Made by a program: the position numbers and the translations under genes. Of a stretch of 64,000 bases of DNA, positions 34,915-43,976 are shown piece by piece; position 1 is the first letter of the stretch, and the number at the start of each line of letters is the position of its first letter. The notes beneath the pieces were generated by a model. The model was not told where the DNA came from, made no database searches, and saw only the letters and a list, made by a program, of their open reading frames with translations. Source of the DNA: Gracilaria gracilis (taxonomy: Eukaryota; Rhodophyta; Florideophyceae; Gracilariales; Gracilariaceae); NCBI GenBank assembly GCA_030374805.1, contig JARGSG010000031.1, forward strand, positions 62,001 to 126,000, written 5' to 3'.

Positions 34915-36039
34915 ATGGTTACAACTCGGAGAGCCATGCGCCGTCTCCAGGAGTACAGGGACGCTTCAGCTCCTGTGCGGCAGAGAACTGAAGTTTGTAC
35001 TGTGAAGGATGCGGAACGGATCGTCTTGGAACAGGTTGCTACGGACGTGGCTGGACTGAACATTGTCAAAGGGGTTGAGCACGTTGCTGAGGATATTGCT
35101 GAGGATGTTGCTGAGAACGTTGCTGAGGACGTTGCTGGGCCCGTTTGTGATGCGGAGCAGGTTGCTGAGGGCATTGCAGCGCCCGTGCATGACGCGGAGG
35201 AGGTTGCTGAGGGCATTGCAGCGCCCTTGCATGACGGAGAGCAGGTTGCCAAAGTGGTGGAGCAAGTTGCTGAGGGCATTGCAGCGCCCGTGCATGACGC
35301 GGAGGAGGTTGCTGAGGGCATTGCAGCGCCCTTGCATGACGGAGAGCAGGTTGCCAAAGTGGTGGAGCAAGTTGCTGAGGGCATTGTAGCGCCCGTGCAT
35401 AACGGGGAGCAGGTTGCTGAGAGCATTGCAGCGCCCATGCTTGTTGCGGAGCAAGTTACAGAAGGGGTGGAACAGCTTATCGATGATGGTGTCGGACAGC
35501 AGACTGACAACTCCTTTCATCCGTTTCTGCTGCCATGGATGGACAGCGATGAGTATGATTATACTGATTGCAGCTCACAGGGAACATTTTCGCCTGAGAC
35601 GCAGGCTACGAGCCAACTGCCTGGCCAAAGTGTGTCGATGCCAGTTCGCCGACTATTTCTAACGCCCAGCTCCTCGGGAAATACTTATGCCGTGAACGTG
35701 GATTCGGAGACAGCCCAAGCGCTTTCGCCCGTGGACTGTTTACTAGTAAGGGAGGGATCTCGACTCCGGCCGGCGAAACATGGTGAATTCCTGCGCATGA
35801 ACGATCACAAGATAGTGAAGCTACAATTCCTGGAACGGGACGTGGCAGTTCCCTGTCCTTGCGTGGGAAATGATTGCAATGCTCATATCAGGTTAGGGTC
35901 TCATAGTGGTTATGCTCTCAACTCAAGCAGTCTATGCGTTCATTGTCAGAGTGGTCCATTTACTTGCGAATCTACGCTGCAGAGCCATTTCATCTCAAAG
36001 AAATGTCGGAGGGCAGAGAGTAGAAACTCAACTCGTTAG
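34915..36039 (+). CDS. Repeat-rich protein with C-terminal Cys/His cluster, unrecognised
   Basis: A 374-residue frame from the ATG at 34915. Residues about 35-180 are tandem repeats: first four-residue units (VAEDIAEDVAENVAED), then 14-residue units of the form VAEGIAAPVHDAEE and VAEGIAAPLHDGEQ with a seven-residue spacer VAKVVEQ, in a 35-residue higher-order period. They should form amphipathic helices. An acidic segment (DSDEYDYTDCSS) follows, then about 130 unique residues ending in a Cys/His cluster (CPCVGNDCNAH, CVHCQSGPFTC, HFISKKC) that could bind zinc. No family is recognised. It lies head to head with the LINE, starts 133 bp apart. The minus-strand frames over the same repeats are shadows. 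Confidence 0.6.
   Translation: MVTTRRAMRRLQEYRDASAPVRQRTEVCTVKDAERIVLEQVATDVAGLNIVKGVEHVAEDIAEDVAENVAEDVAGPVCDAEQVAEGIAAPVHDAEEVAEGIAAPLHDGEQVAKVVEQVAEGIAAPVHDAEEVAEGIAAPLHDGEQVAKVVEQVAEGIVAPVHNGEQVAESIAAPMLVAEQVTEGVEQLIDDGVGQQTDNSFHPFLLPWMDSDEYDYTDCSSQGTFSPETQATSQLPGQSVSMPVRRLFLTPSSSGNTYAVNVDSETAQALSPVDCLLVREGSRLRPAKHGEFLRMNDHKIVKLQFLERDVAVPCPCVGNDCNAHIRLGSHSGYALNSSSLCVHCQSGPFTCESTLQSHFISKKCRRAESRNSTR
35161..35454 (+). repeat. In-frame minisatellite, 105-bp higher-order unit (42+42+21)
   Basis: Units of 42 bp starting GTTGCTGAGGGCATTGCAGC occur at 35161, 35203, 35266, 35308, 35371 and 35413, with 21-bp units (GTTGCCAAAGTGGTGGAGCA) at 35245 and 35350. All unit lengths are multiples of three, so the reading frame is kept. 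Copies are nearly identical, which points to recent expansion. Confidence 0.9.
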
Positions 36040-36113
36040 TGAATCCAAAACATGACCACTGTGCCTGCATCCGCATGACCTTCCACAGTTCTTTATGGAA
36101 CTTCTTTGCTATT

Positions 36114-36875
36114 TCAACAACCTTTGTGGTCTTCGATATACTTCATCAGTTTACGGAGACCGTAGAAGTCATTCTCCGCTAAGGAATGGGTTGCTTTTTC
36201 GTCAAAGAAAAAAGGTGTCCCGACTTTGGGTCCTAGCGTTTGACCAATTGGTAAACAAGAATCGAAATCGATGATTACAGGGGTTCCATCTTCTTTAAAC
36301 ATAATGTTGGCGGGATTAATGTCATTGTGCGCATATCCCATGTTGTGAAGGTGTTCAATCCCTTCTTGAATTCCCTTTAAGCACTGATCAATGCTGAGAT
36401 CCCCACCTAAGCGCTTAACTCTATCCGAAAGGGTTTCTGAGAGCTTTTCGAGACAGAACCCCCGCAATTGGGGTTTTCGCTCAATATATCTATGATATCT
36501 TACTATATTCGGATGCTGGCGCTTTTTCAACGCTTCCATGACGCAAGCTTCTTGGAGCAACAGCTTTTTAACGACGTCACTCCCAGGCTGACAATGCAGT
36601 AGACTGGGTACTTTCGAATAGCAATGCTTCGGTGCAAGACATGTCGCCTTTGTAAACGCGATTTTGTCCACGCTGGGAAACAATAATTCCGATGAGAGTT
36701 GAAATCCATCTAGTTTCTCAGACTTAGCTATCTGACCTGAAACATTGCGAAGGCGGCAGTTCATGGAGGCGACAAAATACTCACCCGCGTCCTCACATAC
36801 CACAGTGGTATGCTCGAACGTCGGACCATTATCTCCAATCGAGAACAATTCTGCTTTCTCAACTATTTTTAACAT
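36114..36875 (-). CDS. Divergent protein kinase-like protein
   Basis: A 253-residue frame from the ATG at 36875. The C-lobe is clear: KRQHPNIVRYHRYIE, catalytic loop YAHNDINPANIMF (HRD replaced by HND, with D and N kept), metal-binding PVIIDFDSCLPIG (DFG replaced by DFD), GTPFFF at the activation segment and ENDFYGL at helix F. In the N-lobe only an alpha-C-like LLLQEACVMEAL is recognisable; no glycine loop is seen and the ATP lysine is unclear. The combination HND...NIM...DFDSC...GTP is common in a fungal- and protist-type group of small kinase-like proteins. Catalysis is possible but not certain. The gene is intact and convergent with the repeat-protein gene, 74 bp away. Confidence 0.75.
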   Translation of the reverse strand: MLKIVEKAELFSIGDNGPTFEHTTVVCEDAGEYFVASMNCRLRNVSGQIAKSEKLDGFQLSSELLFPSVDKIAFTKATCLAPKHCYSKVPSLLHCQPGSDVVKKLLLQEACVMEALKKRQHPNIVRYHRYIERKPQLRGFCLEKLSETLSDRVKRLGGDLSIDQCLKGIQEGIEHLHNMGYAHNDINPANIMFKEDGTPVIIDFDSCLPIGQTLGPKVGTPFFFDEKATHSLAENDFYGLRKLMKYIEDHKGC

Positions 36876-37312
36876 GATGGCTTCGAGTTTTGCCTGGAGG
36901 TTTGATTAGATACTACAGGTTGCAGCTCTCGGCGGTTGGGAAGATCTTTTTGGTACCGTCGTACCTGGAGTTCTTCTCCATGAGCATTAACGGCTTCCAG
37001 TGGAAACTTTCCACCTTCACCACTGAAATGAAATCGTGTACCTGATATACCACGCAGAGCACGTGTGTGTCCTATCCACCAGTTGTGTCTGGATACGATA
37101 CGGCAATCTAGTTAAATTAAATGTTGCCAGAACACAAAAGAATTCAACACCTGGGAGATGCGGGAAATTATATATTTTGCGCAATTCATGCAATAGATTT
37201 GGCGTTACTATTTGTGTTACATTGTATATTTAAACATAATATTGAACTCTTGTTTACAGACTATTCAGGGAAGTGCGGTAAATCACACAATTTCAAACTT
37301 TATTTACTACTG
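36876..37312. other. AT-rich spacer
   Basis: No gene seen between the kinase gene and the second Harbinger; it ends with that element's TAA duplication. Confidence 0.5.
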
Positions 37313-37555
37313 TAAAAGCAAGTGTTCCAGTGGGGTAATTTTTACACCGCAAAAGGCCGAAATACACCGCCAATTTGTAAAAACTGGGATTGCAACCCTA
37401 CTGGTTTCAATTATTCACCAAATTCCAAACGTACAAGTATGACCTTCCTACTCCCAGCTCCCCACCAGCGCCGATTCTCGAACTCGCTCGAGCATTTAAG
37501 GTCACGTGTTTTATACTCATCTTCCTTCCATAGTACACATTTGTTTCTTCTTCTA

Positions 37556-39581
37556 ATGGATGTCTCGAGATTTGCGAAGCGGCGGAGACAGCTGAACCTG
37601 GTTCTAGCAAAAATTGTACAAACAAGGACTGTTATTTGTGCTGCTGCGGCTCCTCCTTCAAACCAATACATATCGCAGAAGAAAATACCAAACATTACAT
37701 GGAAAGGACTTCAACTTGGAGCCAAAAACAATAAACGCGGAAGAAGAACATGGATAACTGACTATCTAGGAGGAAAACCAGTGTTTAGAAGAAAACAATT
37801 TTGTAGGCGCTTTCGTATTCCAAAAAGAATGTTTCTTCACATTTTCAAAGATCTCACTCACAAGTTTCCTCATATATGGAAAACCAGGCAAAATGCGGCT
37901 AAGACGAGCGGTGTGCCAAGTGAGATAAAAGTTCTAACCTGGTTTCGCAGATTGGTGACGGCCCGTTCTTTCGATGATTTGGATGATGGTGCACGAATGT
38001 CAGCAGAAACATTATGTCAGTACTTTAAACAATTCTGCGGTTATATTGTGGAGTTGTATGGAAGTCATTTCTTGAACAGAAGACCAAGTACGGCGGACTT
38101 GGATGCAATTCAAGATCGATATAAAGCACTTGGTTTTTCCGGATGTATTGGTTCTGTAGATTGCAGTAAACTGGAATGGAAGAATTTTTCGTATTCGTTG
38201 AAGGGTCAGTACCACAATTCGAAGGAGAGCAAACTTGCCACTTTTCAAATTGGAGCATAGTGCGACAGAGATTTATACTTATGGCATTGGTTCGCGGGAA
38301 GGTGTGGCACCAACAACGACAAGACAATGCTCGCTGTCTCACCTCTTTTTAATGATATCCTGAATGGTACCTATAAGTTTCGTGTAGCATTCGAGATGCA
38401 CTAGAAATCGCCATTGCGAAATGATGCCAGTCGATGTCGACGCTCATACCCAATGACAGAGAATCGGGCTCGTTATGGAGAAGTTATGAGAAGGGATGCT
38501 TCCTGGGAAGACATGGAATGGATATTATTGCAGAGATACTGTACAGCAGTGCACCTATAGTGGCCGCCGCCAAATAATTTTAATTCCTTTATTTTAGAAT
38601 CAGGCCATAGTGGCATGCCACACATAGGCACATTACAGTGCAGATCCAATCGGCCTGCCGGCCTAGTAAAGGGCAATGAGCCCAGGTGAGGACGGCGCAG
38701 GCCAACCAACAACCAACTTCGTACCCAAGTGGTAAACTTTGGAGTCCTAAAATCGCTGACGACAAAGGACCACCTATAGCATCAGTGCTTAATTGCATCT
38801 GAGCTATAGCTCTTGCCCCGAGGATCTCCTCCGCTATCGCTGCGCTGTCCGCCCCTTTTTGCACCGTGTGTGTCGTGTGTTGTGCGTGTTTTGTGTGTGT
38901 TTTTTCACAGGACTGTTTGATAGTTGATCACCCGGACGCTCACCCGTACCTCAGTGCCGGACGCCCATTAGTGCCCTCACGTGACTTTGCTGACGCTGCT
39001 TATCGCCCTACTCATACCTGCGATCTAGGCCCGTCGCTCGCAAGGCGACACCCGCCCTGTGCGGTTGTTTCAGTGGTTTTCCACCCGCTACCGAGGAGCT
39101 CTGCCTCAGCCAGTGGTATACCACATTTCGGCTCTAAACTGACTACAGAATTCCTGCGTCTACGGCGATGCGAGAGCTACCATATTATCTAGCAGATGGT
39201 ATTTATCCCGACTGGCCGTTATTTGCGAATCCACTCCATCACCCCTCCGACGATGGGCAAACAGGGTATACGAAGCGACAGGAAGAACTACGCAAGGATA
39301 TATAGCGTGCCTTCGGAGTGATTCAGGCTCGGTTTTTTGTAATAAAACGTGATAACTATCAGTGGTACAAAGAAGATATAGTACTGGTGAGGCAGACATG
39401 TGTAATTCTACATAACATGCTTGTTCGTAGGAATCAAAATGAGGAGTTTAGAGAGGATGAAGTAGAAGAAGGTGCAGTTCTAGACATTATCGGGGAGATG
39501 TATGAAATGGAGCAAGAATATGCAAATACAGGACGTGCTGAAAACGAGCAACACAACTTGGAACGCGAAGAAGAGACATAA
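37556..39581 (+). pseudogene. Harbinger-2 transposase, split by a solo LTR and three stops
   Basis: Starts MDVSRFAKRRRQLNLVL at 37556. The core includes FRRKQFCRRFRIPKRMF, first Asp in GCIGSVDCSKLEWKN, and SLKGQYHNSKESKLATFQ. A TAG at 38258-38260 replaces the Trp expected before CDRDLYLWHWFAGRCGTNND. After TYKFR the sequence is interrupted by the insertion 38383-39125 and resumes in the same phase at 39131 with PYYLADGIYPDWPLFANP (second Asp), a TAA just before it near 39134, and RKDI-TAG-RAFGVIQARFF. That TAG (39303-39305) sits exactly where family members have the catalytic Glu. The C-terminus is acidic, to 39581. Confidence 0.88.
38383..39125. mobile_element. Solo-LTR candidate nested in Harbinger-2 (fossil)
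   Basis: A 743-bp segment begins TGTAGCATTCG and ends ATACCACA, with a perfect 5-bp duplication TTTCG on each side (38378-38382 and 39126-39130). TG...CA ends with a 5-bp duplication are the mark of an LTR, and no coding domain lies inside, so a solo LTR left by recombination is the best reading. It is younger than the Harbinger it cuts. Confidence 0.72.
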
Positions 39582-40082
39582 AACACCTCAATGGATTTGG
39601 AAGCGTTTGGTATAACAGAGCGCTACATGACAACGACAACAGCATTTAGAACATTACAAGCGGATTTGATTGAAAGTGTGAAGGCTACGAAGAATACAAC
39701 ATACAGTAGGACATAGAACTAGAGAGATAAGTAGAGAGATCCAATAAAGGGACCCCCTGGAATAGCTTTAGCCGGGGAGGGTCCCGATTGAGAGCTTTCT
39801 TGATCGCCATTTAACGCCGATCCATGACATTTTGCGTACGTTGCACGCAATATCGCACGCTGTAGATTGTTGGCCATCGAGGCAAGGAAAGCGCAAGAGC
39901 AGAGACGACTGCGGCTAAAACTACGCCACATTGTCCCTTTATTGTTCTCTATCGTGTCAGTCTCACTCATCTATACCCTCAACTACTGTATCCTCAATCG
40001 TCCTCACACTCTTGGTGGTTCCTCCAGGGTCCGCCTCCCTGGCAGGCCGACGTTTCCTCAACCTCAACTTGCGTTCCGCTAA

Positions 40083-41194
40083 TTAATTCCCCACTATCAA
40101 CTTGTAGTCCTCCCAGTCCTTGTCAAGGAGTGGCAGTAGTTTGTAATCGTTTCCCGTATCCGCAAGTTCTTCATTCTGTTGTTTAATTCCCATCAATACG
40201 TCATTGCCTACATCCACTTTTTGTGACAACTCTTGCAATGTCTTATTCATATTTGAGCTTTCTCTCTGCAGTTGCTCCACTTGCTTCATCTTCTTTACAC
40301 CTGGAGGGCGAGTTTGGGCGGGCCTGATCCTATTAGATTTCAATGGCAGAATATCATTTTCACTACTGGTAGCCACATCACTTGCTCTCTCTTCGCTCTC
40401 AATCTTTTCATTGCTGCTGAAAACTGCATGCCCTACGCCGTCTTGATTGATCTCCCTACGTTCTTCCTTCACATGCTCTGCCTCAAATCTGGGCTGTTTC
40501 GAGAGGTAAACTGCAGCAGTTTTATATTTAAATGGTGGTGCGTACTGATAAACTCCACTTGCATCCTTCCTGCCTGCTTGTTTCCTGCAAACCTGCATTG
40601 TCAGAGATTCTACTTCTTCGGCTGTTACTCCGGATATTCGTTGAGATATTACTTTGCTTTTAGCAGCAATATAATGCTGCGATTCCCGCGCCAGCTGTGT
40701 CCATTTGCAACGTAGTGATGCACAGCTCCTGTTCATGTCAAACGTTTATGACATATGTCAGGTATACCATTCCACATATTTGTTTCTGTTTGATTTGCTC
40801 CCTTCATCGACTGTGCTACCCAGGCCTTTGCCAGGTTCAGTGCTTCCACATCAATGAACGACTTGCCCCTTCCTTTTCTGTTTTGTTCTCTACTTGGGTC
40901 CCTGTTGCCTTTTCTTGCTTTGCTACCTGCTTTGCTACCTACATTTCTGGGATCTTTGCAAGGGGTGTTAATGATAAGAACAGAAGTCAGTTAATTATGA
41001 CTCGCTTGGTGTTTGTGGAACAATTTGGAAAAGTCAAACGTACCTGAGGCTCGTAGATCTGGTTTCGGAGCGGCGTTAGAGCTTATTTCATTCTCTGCGG
41101 TCAAAGATTGGACCTGTGACAAGTGTGGATTTGGCAGAATTTCGTCTACGGGGCTCTGATCGAGCTCAAACCTGATGGCTCTTGGTCTCGACAT
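40083..41194 (-). pseudogene. Harbinger-2 ORF2: Myb/trihelix-like accessory protein with a 90-nt intron
   Basis: Exon 1 (41194-41044) starts MSRPRAIRFELDQSPVDE. A GT-AG intron of 90 nt (41043-40954, GTACGT...TTGCAAAG) keeps the phase into a basic linker and the DNA-binding module: FIDVEALNLAKAWVAQSMKG, then NRSCASLRCKWTQLARES after a one-base frame change near 40735. The rest (40736-40083) has RPPGVKKMKQ, typical of Harbinger ORF2 proteins, and a helical tail. The protein would bind subterminal DNA and partner the transposase. The frame change makes this copy defective unless a small second intron is involved. Confidence 0.75.
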
Positions 41195-41581
41195 GTGTTC
41201 TGATGCTGGTCGATGGATTCAGAAGCAAAAGTCTGAACGACGTTCCTACGACTTCGATCCATGAAGACGGTGCTCCGCTGACACGCTGGTGAACGCATGG
41301 GTTTTGGCGGGATGGACGTGGGATGGGGCGCGGGTTTGGCGCCAATCATGGCCAAATTTTACACGGACGCCTTTCATTGGGCACTTCATTGTTGAATTGC
41401 AATGAAAAGTGGGCGGTGGCGGTGTATTTCCCGGTGTATAATGGGTCACAGATATACATGGAAATACACCATCAACTCCGTTTTGCACCGCCAAAACAAT
41501 TTTTACAACGCCAGTAGGGTTGCCACAGCGGGCTAAAATTTGGAAATTAGGTGATTTACACCGCTGGCACACTTGCTCTAA

Positions 41582-42182
41582 GAGTAACGTCTATGCGACG
41601 AACTGAGTCAAACTCCTACAAAATACACTGTAAACGTCGGAAGTCGTCGTATACAGTAGTTGCTTTCCTCCATTTCGTTGAACGTTGCACCTGTCGACCA
41701 TTTCATATTAGTCATGAAACAATAGATGCAACATGTTGCACGTTATCCCGAAATGAGCATGCCTACTACTTTGACCAACCTCTAGTAGTCATATTATAAG
41801 TTGCATATTTCAAAAGAAAGGTGGAGTAACAAAAGTATTACTCTAGTGTCTATTCAACCAACCAACTGACCTCATATAAGGTCAGCCAGACCTCATATGA
41901 GGTCAAGCCACCGTTCGTGTTAACAATTGAAAAAGCCTCATTTCCAGTGCACAGTACGCATTTCTCAAATTCAAATTTTGAAAAACGTTAAAGAGTGCCT
42001 GTTCCAGTTACTTTAAGTAGTTATAGAGGCGAAAACCCAGACATAGCAGTGATTCACCTCGTTCAAATTCGCAACAGAGCAACAGCAACACAAGTTCAAG
42101 CCTCGCTGAGTTTTTTTAAACTCAAAAATTCCTCGTAGAGCTCGACAAATTCTAGTGGTTAATTCAACTTCAGTGTGGAGCA
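41582..42182. other. Non-coding stretch with tandem palindromes
   Basis: No gene seen. It holds the palindromes listed separately and leads up to a short ATG frame at 42183. Confidence 0.45.
41868..41904. promoter_or_regulatory. Two tandem 16-bp palindromes, 21 bp centre to centre
   Basis: GACCTCATATAAGGTC (41868-41883, one mismatched pair) and GACCTCATATGAGGTC (41889-41904, perfect) are separated by 5 bp. Centre spacing is 21 bp, two helical turns. This is the layout of a cooperative dimeric transcription-factor site; GACCTCA/TGAGGTC resembles ROR- or bZIP-type half sites. Function is inferred only. Confidence 0.4.
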
Positions 42183-42305
42183 ATGGCCATCCGTGTCGGA
42201 AATGTTGACCCCATTCATAAATGGTGTGTCCCCGGCCAGCGTGACGTGTTGCAGTCTATGAATTGCACCCCAATTTTTGGTTGCTGTGGAAAGCCTTCTG
42301 GGTAG
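42183..42305 (+). CDS. Short open frame, possible first exon cut by insertions
   Basis: A 40-codon frame, MAIRVGNVDPIHKWCVPGQR..., ends with a Cys-rich stretch (NCTPIFGCCGKPSG) and a stop at 42303-42305. The stop overlaps GGTAGTA, which could be a splice donor. Downstream is retroelement DNA, so this may be the first exon of a gene disrupted by insertions, or chance. No family is recognised. Confidence 0.25.
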   Translation: MAIRVGNVDPIHKWCVPGQRDVLQSMNCTPIFGCCGKPSG

Positions 42306-43374
42306 TACCTTAGTATGTGGACATAGTATAGAAACCTTTTAATAGGTAGACACGCTGCCAAGCGGCCTCGCTGTGAAGCGTTGGCCGCGGCACATCTGTT
42401 GGGGTTAGTAGCTGGCGCCCTGACAGCGGGTTGTCCACGTGTATGAACCCCTAAAGGTGTGCACCATAGTACTTACTGTAGATAGTGTAAGATATTGGTG
42501 AATACTACATATGCTCGGGCGACCTCGCCCTGGAGCCAAGAAGTAAAACTCAACTGGGTCGCGTCCTTTTCCCAAGGACCATGCTATGGTAGTTGCTGCC
42601 TACGTAGGTTTACCACTCCACTAGGAGAGTAACCACGCTTGGTTTCGGCACTTCCACCCCTCAGGGTCACTAAGGAAGCTATAGCATACCCATTTTCTTG
42701 GGTTTATTTGTGTTTTATTGTGTACTTTTGTTTTGTTTATCGTTGGTGTTATTCTGTGTTTACTCCATGGTTCAAGCGTTGCTTCCGCCCCTGTATAGGG
42801 TTACTTACGGCACCGTGGTGTGTGCCGCTTCGCCGTTTGGGTCTGTTGCCGCCGGTTGGCACGACCCTCGGCTCCGCTCTGGTTTGTCTCCCTCCAGAGC
42901 GCTACACCGTCTCTACGGTCCCCTTTTTCTCCGATCGCCCCATTATCTAGTCTGTCCTAGTGTCCCATATTTGGTCTTGATCTCTTCTTTGCTTTCACCT
43001 CTGTAGGTATATCCAGTCACCGTCTCCGGTCTTACACCCGGCTCCGAGCACGGACAGAGGGCTCTCCCGCTGAGTCTGCCCATACAGGGAGCAGGACTCG
43101 GACATCCTGTGGATCATCACCCTCCTCGGGTTTTGCTCTACAACTTTAAAACGTTTACACACGTCCACTTAAACAGCAGGCAGAACAAGGTGACACTTTC
43201 TAAATTAGTTGTTCCGACTTAAGTTATATTATATCTAGCACGATTAGTAACGCAGATCGAATTAGTAGGGGCTTAAGGCACTTAAAATTTGCTTTTGTTT
43301 ACAATAAAAGTGTTAATTTTGGTACCAAAATTAGCGGTTGACAACTTTATTTAGCCAAAACCAATACTACTCCA
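42306..43374. other. Non-coding, retroelement-like flank
   Basis: No gene. Long stretches with short hydrophobic frames (42639-43006) and no domains. Texture resembles LTR or leader DNA, but I cannot define ends. Confidence 0.35.
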
Positions 43375-43976
43375 TGAAGTGCAACGCCCTCTTGGGGGAT
43401 GCTTTGGTATTCGGTTGTTTTTCCCACTTGTCAGCATGGTCAGTATATGACTACATACCTTGACCTCTGTAGTACAATGAGACCTCATCGGGTTGGCGCC
43501 ACGTGGGCCTACCTGTGCGCCTTGCTGGCTGCACTGCTCCCAATTGGTATTCTCTAATTTTATATTTTATAATTTCTAATTTCTAATTTAGTTCAGCTTA
43601 ACATTGCTAGCTCATGACAGTAGGTCATGGGCGTAGCCGATGACGTCACGCCCGCACTGGAGAACGGCGTCGGTGCACCTTGTATATAGTGTGGTGCACC
43701 TCGCCTTCCCCCTCGGGTATTGTAAAGTCAGGTACCACTAGGGCAGTAACTATACCATCTTGGTCACTTGCTACTCTACTACTATTCAGGTTTTACCGCG
43801 CGTCGACGTCTACTATCGTACACCTACACGGTCTAGACTAGTTGCCCCGCCGTTTGCCCCTGCAGGTTTAAGGTGCCCTACTACCATATTGGTTGTGTGT
43901 TTTTCCTCTTTAGATTGAGCCCTCGCGCGCTCCCTCTGCCAGGCGGACCCCAGACCTTAAAGGTATTTGTACGACA
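43375..43976 (+). repeat. LTR of fragment A
   Basis: 602 bp with TG...CA ends. Its first 100 bp or so are clearly similar to the first part of fragment B's LTR (both begin TGAAGTGCAACGCC and share CAGTATATGACTACATA), then they diverge. So A and B are related but distinct families. Confidence 0.75.

Larger units (their letters stand above)
37316..41578 (+). mobile_element. PIF/Harbinger DNA transposon, copy 2, with a nested LTR insertion
   Basis: Inverted ends share AGCAAGTGTGCCAGCGGTGT (left copy has T and G variants), and a 13-bp inner match GCAACCCTACTGG recurs in both arms. Flanks are TAA (37313-37315 and 41579-41581), the Harbinger target. The transposase is on plus and a Myb-like ORF2 on minus, convergent, as in copy 1 but of a different subfamily. 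The element is 4263 bp, of which 743 bp (38383-39125) plus a 5-bp duplication are a later insertion. Confidence 0.88.

Noticed and set aside
34728-35520. Minus frames of 184 and 260 codons made of Ser/Cys/Thr or Asn/Leu repeats
   Set aside because: They are complements of the in-frame minisatellite of the plus gene, which alone continues into unique coding-like sequence.
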